A stretch of DNA of 64,000 nt from Brevibacterium sp. CCUG 69071. GTDB lineage: Bacteria > Actinomycetota > Actinomycetes > Actinomycetales > Brevibacteriaceae. A program made the position numbers and the translations under genes. The stretch spans positions 558,001 through 622,000 of the forward strand of contig NZ_PGFV01000002.1 of the NCBI RefSeq assembly GCF_021023135.1. The letters run 5' to 3'. Positions 47,896 through 56,935 of the stretch are shown here, piece after piece (within the stretch, counting starts at the first letter, position 1; each line of letters opens with the position of its first letter). A model generated the notes under the pieces. The model had not been told where the DNA came from and did no database searches. It saw only the letters and a list, made by a program, of their open reading frames with translations.

Positions 47896-49604
47896 CCGAC
47901 GGCGATGGCGTCGCCGACCTTCGCCACGTGCTTGAGTGTCCCCGAGGCGCTCGCCTGCACCCGGGTCTCCATCTTCATCGCCGAGAGCACGGCGATATCG
48001 TCACCCGCGGCCACCTCGGCGCCGTCATCGACGAGATAGTCGACGAGGCTGCCGGGAACAGGAGCCGTCACGGCACCGGCGTCGGCCGCCTCGCTGCCCG
48101 AACCGCTATCACCAGAGGCTGCGGACCCGCCCCCGACCGATCCGAGTGCGGCGATCAGCCGACCCGGCAGACCGATCGTGGTCAGCTTCCCGCTGATCTC
48201 GATGTTCATGCGCTCCAAGCTCGAATCTTCGACCGGAGCGGGCCGGTCCTGAGCTTCGAAGCGGGGTAGGAGCTCCGCCTCGATCCACTGGGTGTGGATG
48301 CCCAGGTCCTCGGCGGTGAAGGCGGGGTCGGTGAGGATCTCCAGCGAGCACGGCAGCACGGTGGCCGGGCCGTCGACCGTCAGCTCCCTCGCCGCGGTCA
48401 CGGTCCGCGCGATCGCGGTCGGCCGATCCGGTCCGTAGACGATGAGTTTGGCGAAGAGCGAATCGAAGGCCGGCTGCACGGTGTCACCGGCCCGGACTCC
48501 GGCATCCCAGCGCACTCCCGGACCGCCGGGAACGGCCAGCGCGTCGATGCGTCCCGGGGTGGGCAGGAAGCCGCGGCCTGGATCTTCGGCGTTGATGCGC
48601 AGTTCGATGGCATGCCCGACCGGTTCGGGAGTGGCCGACAGGGACAGACCCTCACCGAAGGCGATGGCGAACTGTTCGCCGACGAGATCGACGCCCGAGG
48701 TCACCTCGGTCACGGGGTGTTCGACCTGCAGGCGGGTGTTGACCTCGAGGAACGTCATGGTTCCGTCGGCGGCGAGAAGGAACTCCACAGTCCCGGCTCC
48801 CCGGTAGTCCACCTCGGCGCAGATCGCCTCTGCCGACCGGTGGAGACGTTCGCGCTGCTCGACGCTCAGCCCCGGGGCGGGGGCCTCCTCGATGAGCTTC
48901 TGGTTCCGGCGCTGGGCGGAGCAGTCCCGATCGCCGACGGCCACGACTCTGCCCTGTCCGTCGCCGATGACCTGGACCTCGACGTGACGGGGGCGTTCGA
49001 GGTAGCGCTCGACGAAGCATTCGCCGCGGCCGAAGGCCTCCGTGGCCTCGCGGGTCGCCGATTCGAAGGCCCCGGCGATCTCGCCGAGCTCCCTCACGAT
49101 CTTCATTCCGCGGCCGCCGCCGCCGTGGGCGGCCTTGATGATGATCGGCAGTCCGTGCTGCTCGGCGAAGTCCTCGACCTCGCTCGCGCTCTCGAGCGGG
49201 CGGTCGATTCCCGGCGCCAGCGGCGCCCCGACTTTCTGCGCCAGCTGACGGGCCGTGACCTTGTCGCCGAGGGCGGTGATCGTCTGGGCCGTGGGCCCGA
49301 TCCAGATCATTCCGGCGCCCTCGACCGCGGCGGCGAAGTCCGCGTTCTCGGACAGGAACCCGTACCCGGGATGGACCGCCTCGGCGCCGGATTCCTTCGC
49401 CGCGGCGATGATGGCATCGATGTTGAGGTAGGTCTCCGCGGCGCTGGTACCCGGCAGTCCGTAGGCTTCGTCAGCGAGCTGGGCGTGCATGGCCTCGGCG
49501 TCCTGGTCGGCGTAGACGGCGATGGAGGTGTGCCCGTGGTGGGCGCAGGCGCGGATGACTCGGACGGCGATTTCGCCGCGGTTGGCGATGAGGATTCTCG
49601 ACAT
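47871..49604 (-). CDS. Biotin carboxylase fused to biotin carboxyl carrier domain
   Basis: 577 aa. N-terminal biotin carboxylase (MSRILIANRGEIAVRVIRAC), ATP-grasp loop AAHGGGGRGMKIVRELGE and active-site EVNTRLQVEHPVTE. About residue 500 onward is a lipoyl/biotinyl domain with the biotin Lys in LSAMKMETRV. Such AccA3-type alpha chains normally serve acyl-CoA carboxylases. Here it is the last gene of the 5-oxoproline-type operon, 3 bp after the PxpBC fusion, whose PxpC half is related to biotin-dependent carboxyltransferases. Together they resemble a urea-carboxylase-like enzyme in pieces. It could also serve a distant partner. Confidence 0.9.
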   Translation of the reverse strand: MSRILIANRGEIAVRVIRACAHHGHTSIAVYADQDAEAMHAQLADEAYGLPGTSAAETYLNIDAIIAAAKESGAEAVHPGYGFLSENADFAAAVEGAGMIWIGPTAQTITALGDKVTARQLAQKVGAPLAPGIDRPLESASEVEDFAEQHGLPIIIKAAHGGGGRGMKIVRELGEIAGAFESATREATEAFGRGECFVERYLERPRHVEVQVIGDGQGRVVAVGDRDCSAQRRNQKLIEEAPAPGLSVEQRERLHRSAEAICAEVDYRGAGTVEFLLAADGTMTFLEVNTRLQVEHPVTEVTSGVDLVGEQFAIAFGEGLSLSATPEPVGHAIELRINAEDPGRGFLPTPGRIDALAVPGGPGVRWDAGVRAGDTVQPAFDSLFAKLIVYGPDRPTAIARTVTAARELTVDGPATVLPCSLEILTDPAFTAEDLGIHTQWIEAELLPRFEAQDRPAPVEDSSLERMNIEISGKLTTIGLPGRLIAALGSVGGGSAASGDSGSGSEAADAGAVTAPVPGSLVDYLVDDGAEVAAGDDIAVLSAMKMETRVQASASGTLKHVAKVGDAIAVGEVVARVG

Positions 49605-49607
49605 GAT

Positions 49608-51245
49608 TCAGCTTCCGTCGTTCGATGAGCGGGTGGTCTCTGATGGGGCGGCGGTGGGGCCGGTGGTGAATCGCAGCTTCACGCCGGGCGCCAGCTGCCC
49701 GGCGAGGTCGATGTCGTCGACGCTGGCGATGATCGGATAGCCGCCGGTCAGTGGGTGATCGGGCCCGAAGAGGACGGGCTGCCCATCGGGTGGGACCTGC
49801 AGTGCCCCGGTCACCGCGCCCTCGCTCGGCAGCTCCCCGGTGCGGGAGCGTTCGAGGGGAGTCTCGCCGGCCAGGCGCAGGCCCACTCGGTCGGATTCCT
49901 GAGTCACCGTCCACTCCTGCCCCAGCAGGGTCTCGATGCCAGCCGAGGTGAACCAGTCGTCCCGTGGCCCCAGGGTGATGCTCAGCGTCACGGTCTCCCC
50001 GGCCTGCGGCAGATCGCGTTCAGTGCTTCTCGGCGCTCCCGGATCGACGGGGTGGGGTGCCGTTTTCGGGTCGCCGAACGCAACGATGTCCCTGGACTCG
50101 AGGGCGGCCGGGCCGAGGTGGGCCAGCGTGTCGGCAGACCGACTGCCCAGGGCGGGAGCGGTGTCGATGCCGCCGCGGAAGGCGAGGTACCGGCGGATGC
50201 CCCGTTCGGGGGAGCCGAGTTCGAGTTCGTCGCCGTCCTCGAGGCCGAAGGGCTCGCCGAGGCGGGGGTGATGTGTGGTGCCGTCGACGGCGGTCACGGT
50301 GATCGGTCCCTGGGCGCCGGTGACCGCGGCGACTCCGGTTCCGGTGATGCGCAGGAGGGCTCCGCCGCCGAAGCTCTCGAGCCCGGCCGCGGTCTCGTCA
50401 TTGCCGACGAGGCGGTGGGCGAGGCGCAGCGCCGAACGGTCCGCGGCACCAGCGCTCGAGACGCCCATACCGGCGAAACCGGGTCGTCCGAGATCCTCGA
50501 CGAGCAGTTGCAGACCGGGCCGGAGGACCTCGAAGCGGTGGGCGGAGGCTGGGGTCTCCTCGCTAGCCGAGCCAGCCGACGGAGCGTCCGTCGCTGCGAC
50601 GCTGCCGACACTCACCGTCTCACGTTCGGCCTCCTGGAAGGTCACGATCGTGCCGGGAACGAACAGGGCCGGGGGATCCCTGTCGAGATCCCACAAGGTG
50701 GCATCGGTGCTGCCGATGAGCTGCCAGCCGCCGGGGGAGGAACGGGGGTAGACCCCGGTGAACTCCCCGGCCAGAGCGACCGCGCCCACCGGCACGCGGG
50801 TCCGAGGTGAGGACCGGCGCGGGACGTCGAAGATCGGATCGTCGCCGGCCAGATAACCGAACCCGGGGGCGAAACCGGCGAACGCGACCTCCCAGCTGGC
50901 CTGCTGGTGCCGGGCGACCACCTCGGCGGGGGAGAGGGAGAGCAGTTCGGCCACCTCGGCGAGGTCCTCCCCGTCGTAGCGGACGTCGATGGTGACATGT
51001 CGGGCCTGACCGGAATCGGTCTCGGTCCGGTCGAGGCCTCTGATCTGCTCTTCGAGGGCCGCCGCGCTGGTATAGGCGGGGTCGAAGCGGATGAGCACGG
51101 TGCGGGCGGCGGGGATGAGTTCGTCGACGCCGGTCGGATCGGCGGCCTCGAGCGCGTGGTGCAGGCGCATGGTGGCGCCGAGGTCGGGGCATTCGACGAG
51201 GAGGTGGCGCCGGGAGGCGGTGTGGAAGACGAGGTCAGCGGTCAT
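49608..51245 (-). CDS. 5-oxoprolinase subunits B and C fused (KipI-KipA / PxpB-PxpC)
   Basis: 545 aa. Residues about 1-210 match PxpB/KipI (allophanate hydrolase subunit 1): [20 protein letters not shown] and [20 protein letters not shown]. Residues about 225-530 match PxpC/KipA (allophanate hydrolase subunit 2): [40 protein letters not shown] and [18 protein letters not shown]. In bacteria with separate genes these are adjacent; here they are one protein with a Ser/Ala linker. With PxpA they hydrolyse 5-oxoproline to glutamate at the cost of ATP. Its start overlaps the DUF1445 gene stop by 4 bp. Confidence 0.92.
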   Translation of the reverse strand: MTADLVFHTASRRHLLVECPDLGATMRLHHALEAADPTGVDELIPAARTVLIRFDPAYTSAAALEEQIRGLDRTETDSGQARHVTIDVRYDGEDLAEVAELLSLSPAEVVARHQQASWEVAFAGFAPGFGYLAGDDPIFDVPRRSSPRTRVPVGAVALAGEFTGVYPRSSPGGWQLIGSTDATLWDLDRDPPALFVPGTIVTFQEAERETVSVGSVAATDAPSAGSASEETPASAHRFEVLRPGLQLLVEDLGRPGFAGMGVSSAGAADRSALRLAHRLVGNDETAAGLESFGGGALLRITGTGVAAVTGAQGPITVTAVDGTTHHPRLGEPFGLEDGDELELGSPERGIRRYLAFRGGIDTAPALGSRSADTLAHLGPAALESRDIVAFGDPKTAPHPVDPGAPRSTERDLPQAGETVTLSITLGPRDDWFTSAGIETLLGQEWTVTQESDRVGLRLAGETPLERSRTGELPSEGAVTGALQVPPDGQPVLFGPDHPLTGGYPIIASVDDIDLAGQLAPGVKLRFTTGPTAAPSETTRSSNDGS

Positions 51246-52084
51246 CGGCGAAAGGCCCCTTCTTCAGTGTCGGTGACGAACATCTTCCCCGGTGAGTGGG
51301 TGATGGCGAACGGGGGAGCGGACTCGGCGATCGCGACCTGCGGGGTGACGCCGCAGGCCCAGAAGACGGGGACGTCGCCGGGCTGGATAGAGGGGGCGTC
51401 CCCGAAGTCGGGGTGGTCGAGGTCGGTGATGCCGATCTGCTCAGGGTCGCCGATGTGGACGGGGGCACCGTGGACGGCGGGGAATCGATCGGTGATCCGC
51501 ACCGCCTCGGCGACCTGGTGGGCGGGAATCGGGCGCATGGAGACGACCATGTCCCCGCGGACGCGACCGGCCGGGAAGCAGGCGGTGGTCGTCCGGTACA
51601 TCGGCACGTTCCGACCGGCCTCCTGGTGGCGGATCGGGATGCCCGCCGCGGACAGGCCCGATTCGAAGGTGAAGCTGCAGCCGATGAGGAAGGACACGAG
51701 GTCGGGATGGTCGGTCCAGGCCTCGGCGGCGTCGGCGACCTCGTCGACGAGGACCCCGTTCTCCCAGATCCGGTAGCCGGGAATGTCGGTGCGGATGTCG
51801 CTGCCCGCGGCGAGTGCGGATTCGACCTGTCCGGGTTCGAGGACGTCGATGACCGGGCACGGCTTCGGATTGCGCTGCGCGAAGAGGAGGACGTCGAAGG
51901 CCCAGTCGGCGGGCACGGCGATGAGGTTCGCCTGGACGAGTCCGGGTGCCAGCCCCGAGGTGGGGCCATCGAATCCGGCGCGGACGCGGGCGCGCGCTTC
52001 GGCCCCGGCCCCTGCGTCGGCGCCGCCGAATCCGGCGCCGGTTCCGGCCCTAGCCCGCGCCTCGGCGTCGGTCGTCGCACTCAT
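51242..52084 (-). CDS. DUF1445 putative hydro-lyase (YcsI family)
   Basis: 280 aa. The conserved body runs from about residue 45: [68 protein letters not shown] and [12 protein letters not shown]. YcsI-family proteins accompany 5-oxoprolinase genes; mammalian relatives include D-glutamate cyclase. Residues 1-43 are an Ala/Gly/Arg repeat extension not usual for the family; a start at a later codon would remove it, but the overlap with PxpA (ATGA, 4 bp) supports the long form. Confidence 0.85.
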   Translation of the reverse strand: MSATTDAEARARAGTGAGFGGADAGAGAEARARVRAGFDGPTSGLAPGLVQANLIAVPADWAFDVLLFAQRNPKPCPVIDVLEPGQVESALAAGSDIRTDIPGYRIWENGVLVDEVADAAEAWTDHPDLVSFLIGCSFTFESGLSAAGIPIRHQEAGRNVPMYRTTTACFPAGRVRGDMVVSMRPIPAHQVAEAVRITDRFPAVHGAPVHIGDPEQIGITDLDHPDFGDAPSIQPGDVPVFWACGVTPQVAIAESAPPFAITHSPGKMFVTDTEEGAFRR

Positions 52085-52866
52085 CGGCCCGACCCGGCGA
52101 AGGCGGCGATGCGTACACCCGAGGATTCGAGGAGCTTGCGGGCGGCGCGGGCCATGTCGATCGAGCCCTGGGAGTCGCCGTGGAAGCAGATCGACTGAGC
52201 GTCGACGTCGACGAGGCTGCCGTCGATCGCCTCGACCTGCCCGGTCTCGACGAGGCGCAGGACGCGGGCGGCGACCGCCTCGGCGTCGTGGAGAACCGCA
52301 TTGGACTCGGAACGGGAGACCAGGGATCCGTCCGGATTGTAGGAGCGGTCGGCGAAAGCTTCGGCGGCGACCTGCAGTCCCGCCTCGGCGGCGACCCGGT
52401 TGGCCACGCTGCCGGCCAACCCGAGGAAGACGAGCGAATCGTCGACGGCCTTGACCGCGTCGACGACGACCTTGGCCTGGGCCTCATCACGAACGATCGC
52501 GTTGTAGAGGCCGCCGTGGGGTTTGACGTAGGCGACGGTTCCGCTGACCGCGGCCGTCAGCCCCAGCAGGGCGCCGATCTGGTATTCGACCTGAGCCTGC
52601 AGGGTGGCGGGAGGCACGTCGAGGGCGCGGCGACCGAAGCCTTCGTAGTCGTCGTATCCGGGGTGAGCGCCGATGACGACTCCGCCCTTCGTCGCCGCTG
52701 CCAGAGTGGTGCGGATGCCTTCGGGACTGCCCGCATGGAAGCCGCAGGAGACGTTGGCACTGGTCACGAGGCCGAGCATGGCTTCGTCGTCGCTGACGAT
52801 GCGGTCGGGGACGTTCTCCCCGAGGTCGGAGTTGAGATCGATGCGTGCTGAGGTGGTGCGATTCAT
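52081..52866 (-). CDS. pxpA: 5-oxoprolinase subunit A (LamB/YcsF family)
   Basis: 261 aa from ATG 52866. LamB/YcsF motifs are complete: [55 protein letters not shown] and [10 protein letters not shown]. Works with the PxpBC fusion in ATP-dependent opening of 5-oxoproline. Lies between the transporter gene (2-bp gap) and the DUF1445 gene (4-bp overlap), the same gene set as the ycsFG-ycsI-kip cluster of Bacillus subtilis. Confidence 0.93.
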   Translation of the reverse strand: MNRTTSARIDLNSDLGENVPDRIVSDDEAMLGLVTSANVSCGFHAGSPEGIRTTLAAATKGGVVIGAHPGYDDYEGFGRRALDVPPATLQAQVEYQIGALLGLTAAVSGTVAYVKPHGGLYNAIVRDEAQAKVVVDAVKAVDDSLVFLGLAGSVANRVAAEAGLQVAAEAFADRSYNPDGSLVSRSESNAVLHDAEAVAARVLRLVETGQVEAIDGSLVDVDAQSICFHGDSQGSIDMARAARKLLESSGVRIAAFAGSGR

Positions 52867-52868
52867 TG

Positions 52869-54149
52869 TCAGGCTCCTATTCCGATCATGGCGAAGATGG
52901 GTCCGATGGACTGGATCGCGGTGTAGAAGGTCACGAGGGTGGCGGCCGTGCCGATGACCAGCAGCCATTTCGGGTACGACGTTACCCGCAGCAGTCGTGG
53001 TCTGAACCAGCCGATGTACATGAAGATCGACAGGCCGATGGGCAGGATGAGGCCGTTGAAGCCGCCGACGAAGACGAGCAGGGTCGCCGGTGCCGTGCCG
53101 AGGATGACGTAGACGATGAGCGAGACGGCGATGAAGGCGACCGTGGCCAGCTGGAGCGGCCAGCCTCCGTTGAGGCGTTTGGAGAACGCGGAGAGGAAGG
53201 TCGCCGAGGTGTAGGCCGCGCCGATCACCGAGCTCAGCGCCGCGGCCCAGAAGATCGCGCCGAAGATGCGGATGCCGGCGTCGCCGAGGACGGCGGCGAA
53301 GGCCTGACCGGCGGGGTTGGCCACCTGGCTCTGCAGGTCGAGTGCGACACCGGAGGCGACGACGCCGAGGATGGCGAGGAAGAGCACGTAGCGCATGATG
53401 CCGGTGACGATGATGCCGGTCAGTGCCGAGCGCATGACTCCGGCGGCATGTTCGGGACCGCTGTGTCCGGAGTCGAGGTAGCGGTGGGCACCCGAGTAGG
53501 TGATGTAGCCGCCGACGGTTCCGCCGACGATCGTCGTGATCGTGGCGAAGTTGATGGTGTCGGGCAGGAAGGACTGCTTGATCGCCTCACCCACCGGAGG
53601 GGAGGAGACGATGGCGACGAAGACGGTGAGGATGATCATTCCCACGCCGAGGATCATGACGACTGTGTCGACGACCTTGCCCGCGCGTTTGAAGAGGAAG
53701 ATCGCAATGGCGAGGATTCCGGTGACGATGCCGCCGAACTTCGGGTCGATGCCGAGCAGCGCATTGAGTCCGAGGCCGCCGCCGGCGATGTTGCCGATGT
53801 TGAAGGCGAGACCGCCTATGACGATGAGGACGGAGAGGAGGATGCCCGATCCCGGCACCGCGGAGGAGGCCAGCTGTGCGGCACGTTTGCCCGAGGAGGT
53901 GATCATGCGCCAGATGTTGAGCTGAATGGCGATGTCGATGAGGATCGAGATGAGGATGGCGAAGGCGAACGCCGCCCCCATCTGCGCGGTGAAGGTGGCG
54001 GTCTGGGTGATGAATCCCGGCCCGATCGCCGAAGTGGCCATGAGGAAGATGGCCCCGACGACGGCACTGCGACTGACCTTTCCGGCGGTCTTCTCTGCAA
54101 AGCCGGAGCTCGTCGAGGTCTCTCGCGACTCGTTGGGCGATTCTGACAT
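52869..54149 (-). CDS. NRAMP-related transporter (YcsG-like)
   Basis: 426 aa from ATG 54149, chosen over an ATG 12 bp upstream because GGGAGA lies 6 nt before it. Eleven membrane helices with NRAMP-like fold order. Helix 1 reads [20 protein letters not shown]: the metal-binding DPGN of true Mn/Fe transporters is replaced by GPGF, so metal transport is doubtful. In YcsG-type clusters it always accompanies pxp genes, so I infer uptake of 5-oxoproline or a related compound. First gene of the operon; divergent from a GntR gene. Confidence 0.85.
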   Translation of the reverse strand: MSESPNESRETSTSSGFAEKTAGKVSRSAVVGAIFLMATSAIGPGFITQTATFTAQMGAAFAFAILISILIDIAIQLNIWRMITSSGKRAAQLASSAVPGSGILLSVLIVIGGLAFNIGNIAGGGLGLNALLGIDPKFGGIVTGILAIAIFLFKRAGKVVDTVVMILGVGMIILTVFVAIVSSPPVGEAIKQSFLPDTINFATITTIVGGTVGGYITYSGAHRYLDSGHSGPEHAAGVMRSALTGIIVTGIMRYVLFLAILGVVASGVALDLQSQVANPAGQAFAAVLGDAGIRIFGAIFWAAALSSVIGAAYTSATFLSAFSKRLNGGWPLQLATVAFIAVSLIVYVILGTAPATLLVFVGGFNGLILPIGLSIFMYIGWFRPRLLRVTSYPKWLLVIGTAATLVTFYTAIQSIGPIFAMIGIGA

Positions 54150-54241
54150 GGCGTCTCCCACTGTGGATGATGTCGGGGGTGGTTATTTCGCTTCCGGCGG
54201 TCGGGGGCGACCGCTGTGTCTCAGCTCACCGCCGTGGCGAA

Positions 54242-54278
54242 TTTGTAGTGAACAATCTAGCATCGATTGTTCTACAAA
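54242..54278. promoter_or_regulatory. Probable GntR operator
   Basis: Inverted repeat TTTGTA-GT-GAACAAT, 9-nt spacer, ATTGTTC-TACAAA. Each arm itself contains a TTGT-n-ACAA element, the style of FCD-type GntR sites. It lies between the pxp operon start (54149) and the gntR-type gene start (54350). Confidence 0.65.
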
Positions 54279-54349
54279 ACTAGATCCACTTCACATTTCC
54301 CGCCTGCTTCCGTCAGCAGAATATGGTCCCGGTCACTAGACTGGGGCTC

Positions 54350-54988
54350 ATGACTCACGAATCGTCCCTGGTCAATCGGCTCACCGAGCTTCTCACTGCC
54401 GGAGAGCTGCGGCCCGGGGAGAAACTTTCTGAGGCCTCGCTCGTCGAGCGTTTCGATGTCTCCCGCAATACCCTGCGTGAGGCCTTTCGCGTTCTGGGTG
54501 AGCAGGGTCTGCTCCAGCACATTCCACATCGCGGGGTGTCCGTGGCTTCGCCGAATACGGCCGATGTCGTCGACATCTATCGGGTGCGCCGGGCGATCGA
54601 GTGCTCGGTGCTCGAACGTGCTCCGCGCAATCACCCCCATGCCGTGCATATGGCCGAGGCCGTCGAACAGGCGAAGGCGGCAGCCGCTGCCGAGGATTGG
54701 CTGCTCGTGGGAACCGCGAACATGAGCTTTCACAACGCCCTCGTGTCCATGTCAGACAGTGTGCGCCTGATGCGCTCGTTCGGCAATGTCCTCGCCGAAC
54801 TGCGTCTGGCGTTCCTCAAGGTCGAAGTCCTCGACTTCCTCCACGCCCCGTTCGTCGATCGCAACCAGGGAGTCCTCGATGCCTACCTGGGGGAGAGCCC
54901 CGCGGAGGCAGCGAGGCTGCTCGAGGGCTACCTCGGCGATTCGGAGCGCCAAGTGCTCGGAGCTTACGCTCGCGCCGGCCAGGCCTGA
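54350..54988 (+). CDS. GntR-family regulator (FCD/FadR type)
   Basis: 212 aa from ATG 54350. TAGACT at 54337-54342, 7 nt before the ATG and no SD, suggests a leaderless mRNA. N-terminal winged helix: LLTAGELRPGEKLSEASLVE, RFDVSRNTLREAFRVLGEQG and PHRGVSVASP. The C-terminal FCD domain is all-helical with metal/ligand His (FHNALVSMSDS). Divergent from the 5-oxoproline operon with an operator-like repeat between, so it is the likely controller of that operon, probably sensing the substrate. Confidence 0.93.
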   Translation: MTHESSLVNRLTELLTAGELRPGEKLSEASLVERFDVSRNTLREAFRVLGEQGLLQHIPHRGVSVASPNTADVVDIYRVRRAIECSVLERAPRNHPHAVHMAEAVEQAKAAAAAEDWLLVGTANMSFHNALVSMSDSVRLMRSFGNVLAELRLAFLKVEVLDFLHAPFVDRNQGVLDAYLGESPAEAARLLEGYLGDSERQVLGAYARAGQA

Positions 54989-55152
54989 GGCGTTTCGGCG
55001 GTCAACGCCCAATCCGCGCCAATTTCGGCTCGATCAACGCGAAACTCGATCCAGCTGGGCTCGATCAACGCGAAGCCTGAATATGTCGTCACCAGTGACG
55101 ACTTATTCAGACTTCGCGATGCGGTCTGCAGCGAATGTGGATGAATGCAGAA

Positions 55153-55183
55153 AACCGCCGTCCGGATGATCCGAACGGCGGTT
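55153..55183 (-). terminator. Terminator after tRNA-Lys
   Basis: Stem AACCGCCGT-CGG/CCG-ACGGCGGTT. On the minus strand it is followed by TTTTC, so it ends the tRNA-Lys transcript 16 bp past the gene. Confidence 0.75.
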
Positions 55184-55198
55184 CTGCTGCTGCTGCTG

Positions 55199-55271
<73 letters not shown>

Positions 55272-55474
55272 GTGCTGCGCACGTGGCGCAACGAGAATTA
55301 ATATTACTCAGGTTCCCAGCCTCCATGCAAACCGAGAGCGAACCATCTGGGTATTTGTGACCGATGTCGCATACCTGCAGGTCGCGGTCGTCCATCGCCC
55401 GCTCTTTGCGATCCGGAACCCACTGATGACGAGTCTGAACTGGCGGGTTTCGGGGAGGTGCAACCGACCCGACG

Positions 55475-55795
55475 TTACAGATACATTCCCGAACTCGACT
55501 GCTCGGCCGGTTCGGAGATCGCGTGCACGTCGCGCTCTCGCAGGAGCACATACGCTGTGCCTTCGAGCTCCACCTCGGCGAGGTCCTCCGGGTCGTAGAG
55601 GACGGTGTCGCCGAGGTTGGCCTGCCGCACGTGTGGGCCGGCCGCAACGACCTTGCCCCACACGAGCCGCTTGCCCATGCTTGCGGTCGCCGGAATGACG
55701 ATCCCGGCCGAGGATTTGCGTTCCCCGGCCTCCTCGCCCGGATCGAGCAGGATCCGGTCGTGGAGCATGCGGATGGGCAGAGCGGAATCAGCCAC
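55475..55795 (-). CDS. GroES-like co-chaperonin family protein
   Basis: 106 aa from GTG 55795. Core motif LHDRILLDPGEEAGERKSSA followed by GIVIPATA, then GKVVAAGPHVRQANLGDTVL and YDPEDLAEVELEGTAYVLLR: the GroES beta-barrel with mobile-loop position (AGERKSSAGIVIP). It is not next to groEL and has a Ser-rich C-terminal tail (EQSSSGMYL), so it is a divergent paralogue. Its start overlaps the DUF3618 gene by 8 bp, so the two are translated together. Confidence 0.82.
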   Translation of the reverse strand: MADSALPIRMLHDRILLDPGEEAGERKSSAGIVIPATASMGKRLVWGKVVAAGPHVRQANLGDTVLYDPEDLAEVELEGTAYVLLRERDVHAISEPAEQSSSGMYL

Positions 55796-56075
55796 GCTTG
55801 TTCCGGCCGGACAGTCCGACGACGAGGGCTGCCACACCGAGGACGAGGCCGGCGCCGAGGGCCACAGCTTCGGTCTTGGGGGATCCGTCTTCCTCGACGA
55901 CGCCGGACTTGGCCTTGTTGACCGCGCGGGTCGCGATGACCTTCGGGCGGATGCGGCCGACGAGCTCGTCGATGTTGTCCGCGATCCGCTCCTCGCGCAG
56001 GCGGATCGATTCCGCGAGCTGTGCGGGTGTTGCCTTATCGACGGTCACATCTGAGGTGTAGACGTTGTCAGTCAT
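55788..56075 (-). CDS. DUF3618-domain protein
   Basis: 95 aa from ATG 56075. DUF3618 helix pattern TPAQLAESIRLREERIADNI then DELVGRIRPKVIA, then a C-terminal membrane helix (VALGAGLVLGVAALVVGLSG) and basic end RNKRG. Typical small actinobacterial membrane-associated protein. Coupled to the GroES-like gene by an 8-bp overlap. Confidence 0.82.
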   Translation of the reverse strand: MTDNVYTSDVTVDKATPAQLAESIRLREERIADNIDELVGRIRPKVIATRAVNKAKSGVVEEDGSPKTEAVALGAGLVLGVAALVVGLSGRNKRG

Positions 56076-56170
56076 CGGGTCGCGTCCTCCGGGTCGAGAA
56101 TACATCGGTGCCTGCGACGGGGGTGCCGCAGTGGTTCGCTGTCAAGCTTAACCGCTGAAATCTCTCGGTG

Positions 56171-56893
56171 TCAGATATTGCCCGGGGTGATCCGGAAAGT
56201 CACGATCTCCACGACCGCCTCATCGGGCATCGTCGGGTAGTGCTCGTGCAGATTCGCAATATAGGAGGTCACGTCCGAGTTCTGCGACAGGTGCAGATCG
56301 GCGGCGGTCAGCTCGCCGAGGCGGCGCGACGTCACCGAGGTGACCTCGACCGGCGTTGTCCCGTGTGCGGTGCTCTCGAAGTAGGCGAGGGCCGGGCCGG
56401 TCTGATGGGCTTCGTTCCAGCGGACGGTCAGTGTCTTCCTCGCCGAGGTGACCGCCTCGAAGTAGCGGGCGTGGAATCTCAGGAGGCGTACGGGTGCGGC
56501 GTCCGGGTGGCGGTAGGAATGGGGGAGGAGGGCGGAGACCGGGGAGATGTCCGGCGCGGCCCCCTCCGTTCCGGGAAGGACGATGAGAGCGTCCGGATGC
56601 AGGTCGCGGATGACCTGCCGGCATCGGCCGCAGGGCGGGAGCACACCTCGACCGTGATCGCCGACGGCCGCAATCGTGACCAGTGGGCCGGCTCCGGCGG
56701 CAGCGGCAGTGCCGATGGCGACGAGTTCCGCGCAGGGCCCACCGGTGAAGTGGAAGACGTTGACGCCGGTGTGGATGCGGCTGTTCGTGTCCATGGCCGC
56801 AGCGGCGACGGTGTGGTTCGAGTCTGTGCCCAGGGAATCGGCCAGCGCGGCGGCGGCTTCGATGACGCGCAGTTCTGCGTCGAAGAGGTCCAT
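56171..56893 (-). CDS. Cytidine deaminase-like domain fused to an ASCH domain
   Basis: 240 aa. Residues 1-130 are a CDA-fold deaminase: C54-A-E56 with catalytic Glu, and C88-G-R-C91, the zinc ligands (GPCAELVAIG and LPPCGRCRQVI). Residues about 135-240 look like an ASCH domain: ARKTLTVRWNE has the K-x-x-T of YqfB-type ASCH amidohydrolases (K153, T156), then PVEVTSVTSRRLGEL and EAVVEIVTFRI. YqfB hydrolyses N4-acetylcytidine to cytidine, so the fusion would suit ac4C salvage to uridine. The position of YqfB's catalytic Glu seems to be Gln204 here, so the ASCH half may only bind. Single gene. Confidence 0.8.
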   Translation of the reverse strand: MDLFDAELRVIEAAAALADSLGTDSNHTVAAAAMDTNSRIHTGVNVFHFTGGPCAELVAIGTAAAAGAGPLVTIAAVGDHGRGVLPPCGRCRQVIRDLHPDALIVLPGTEGAAPDISPVSALLPHSYRHPDAAPVRLLRFHARYFEAVTSARKTLTVRWNEAHQTGPALAYFESTAHGTTPVEVTSVTSRRLGELTAADLHLSQNSDVTSYIANLHEHYPTMPDEAVVEIVTFRITPGNI

Positions 56894-56935
56894 GGCTGCG
56901 AGTCTATGCCAGGGGATGGAAGGCAGAGGCCGAAC

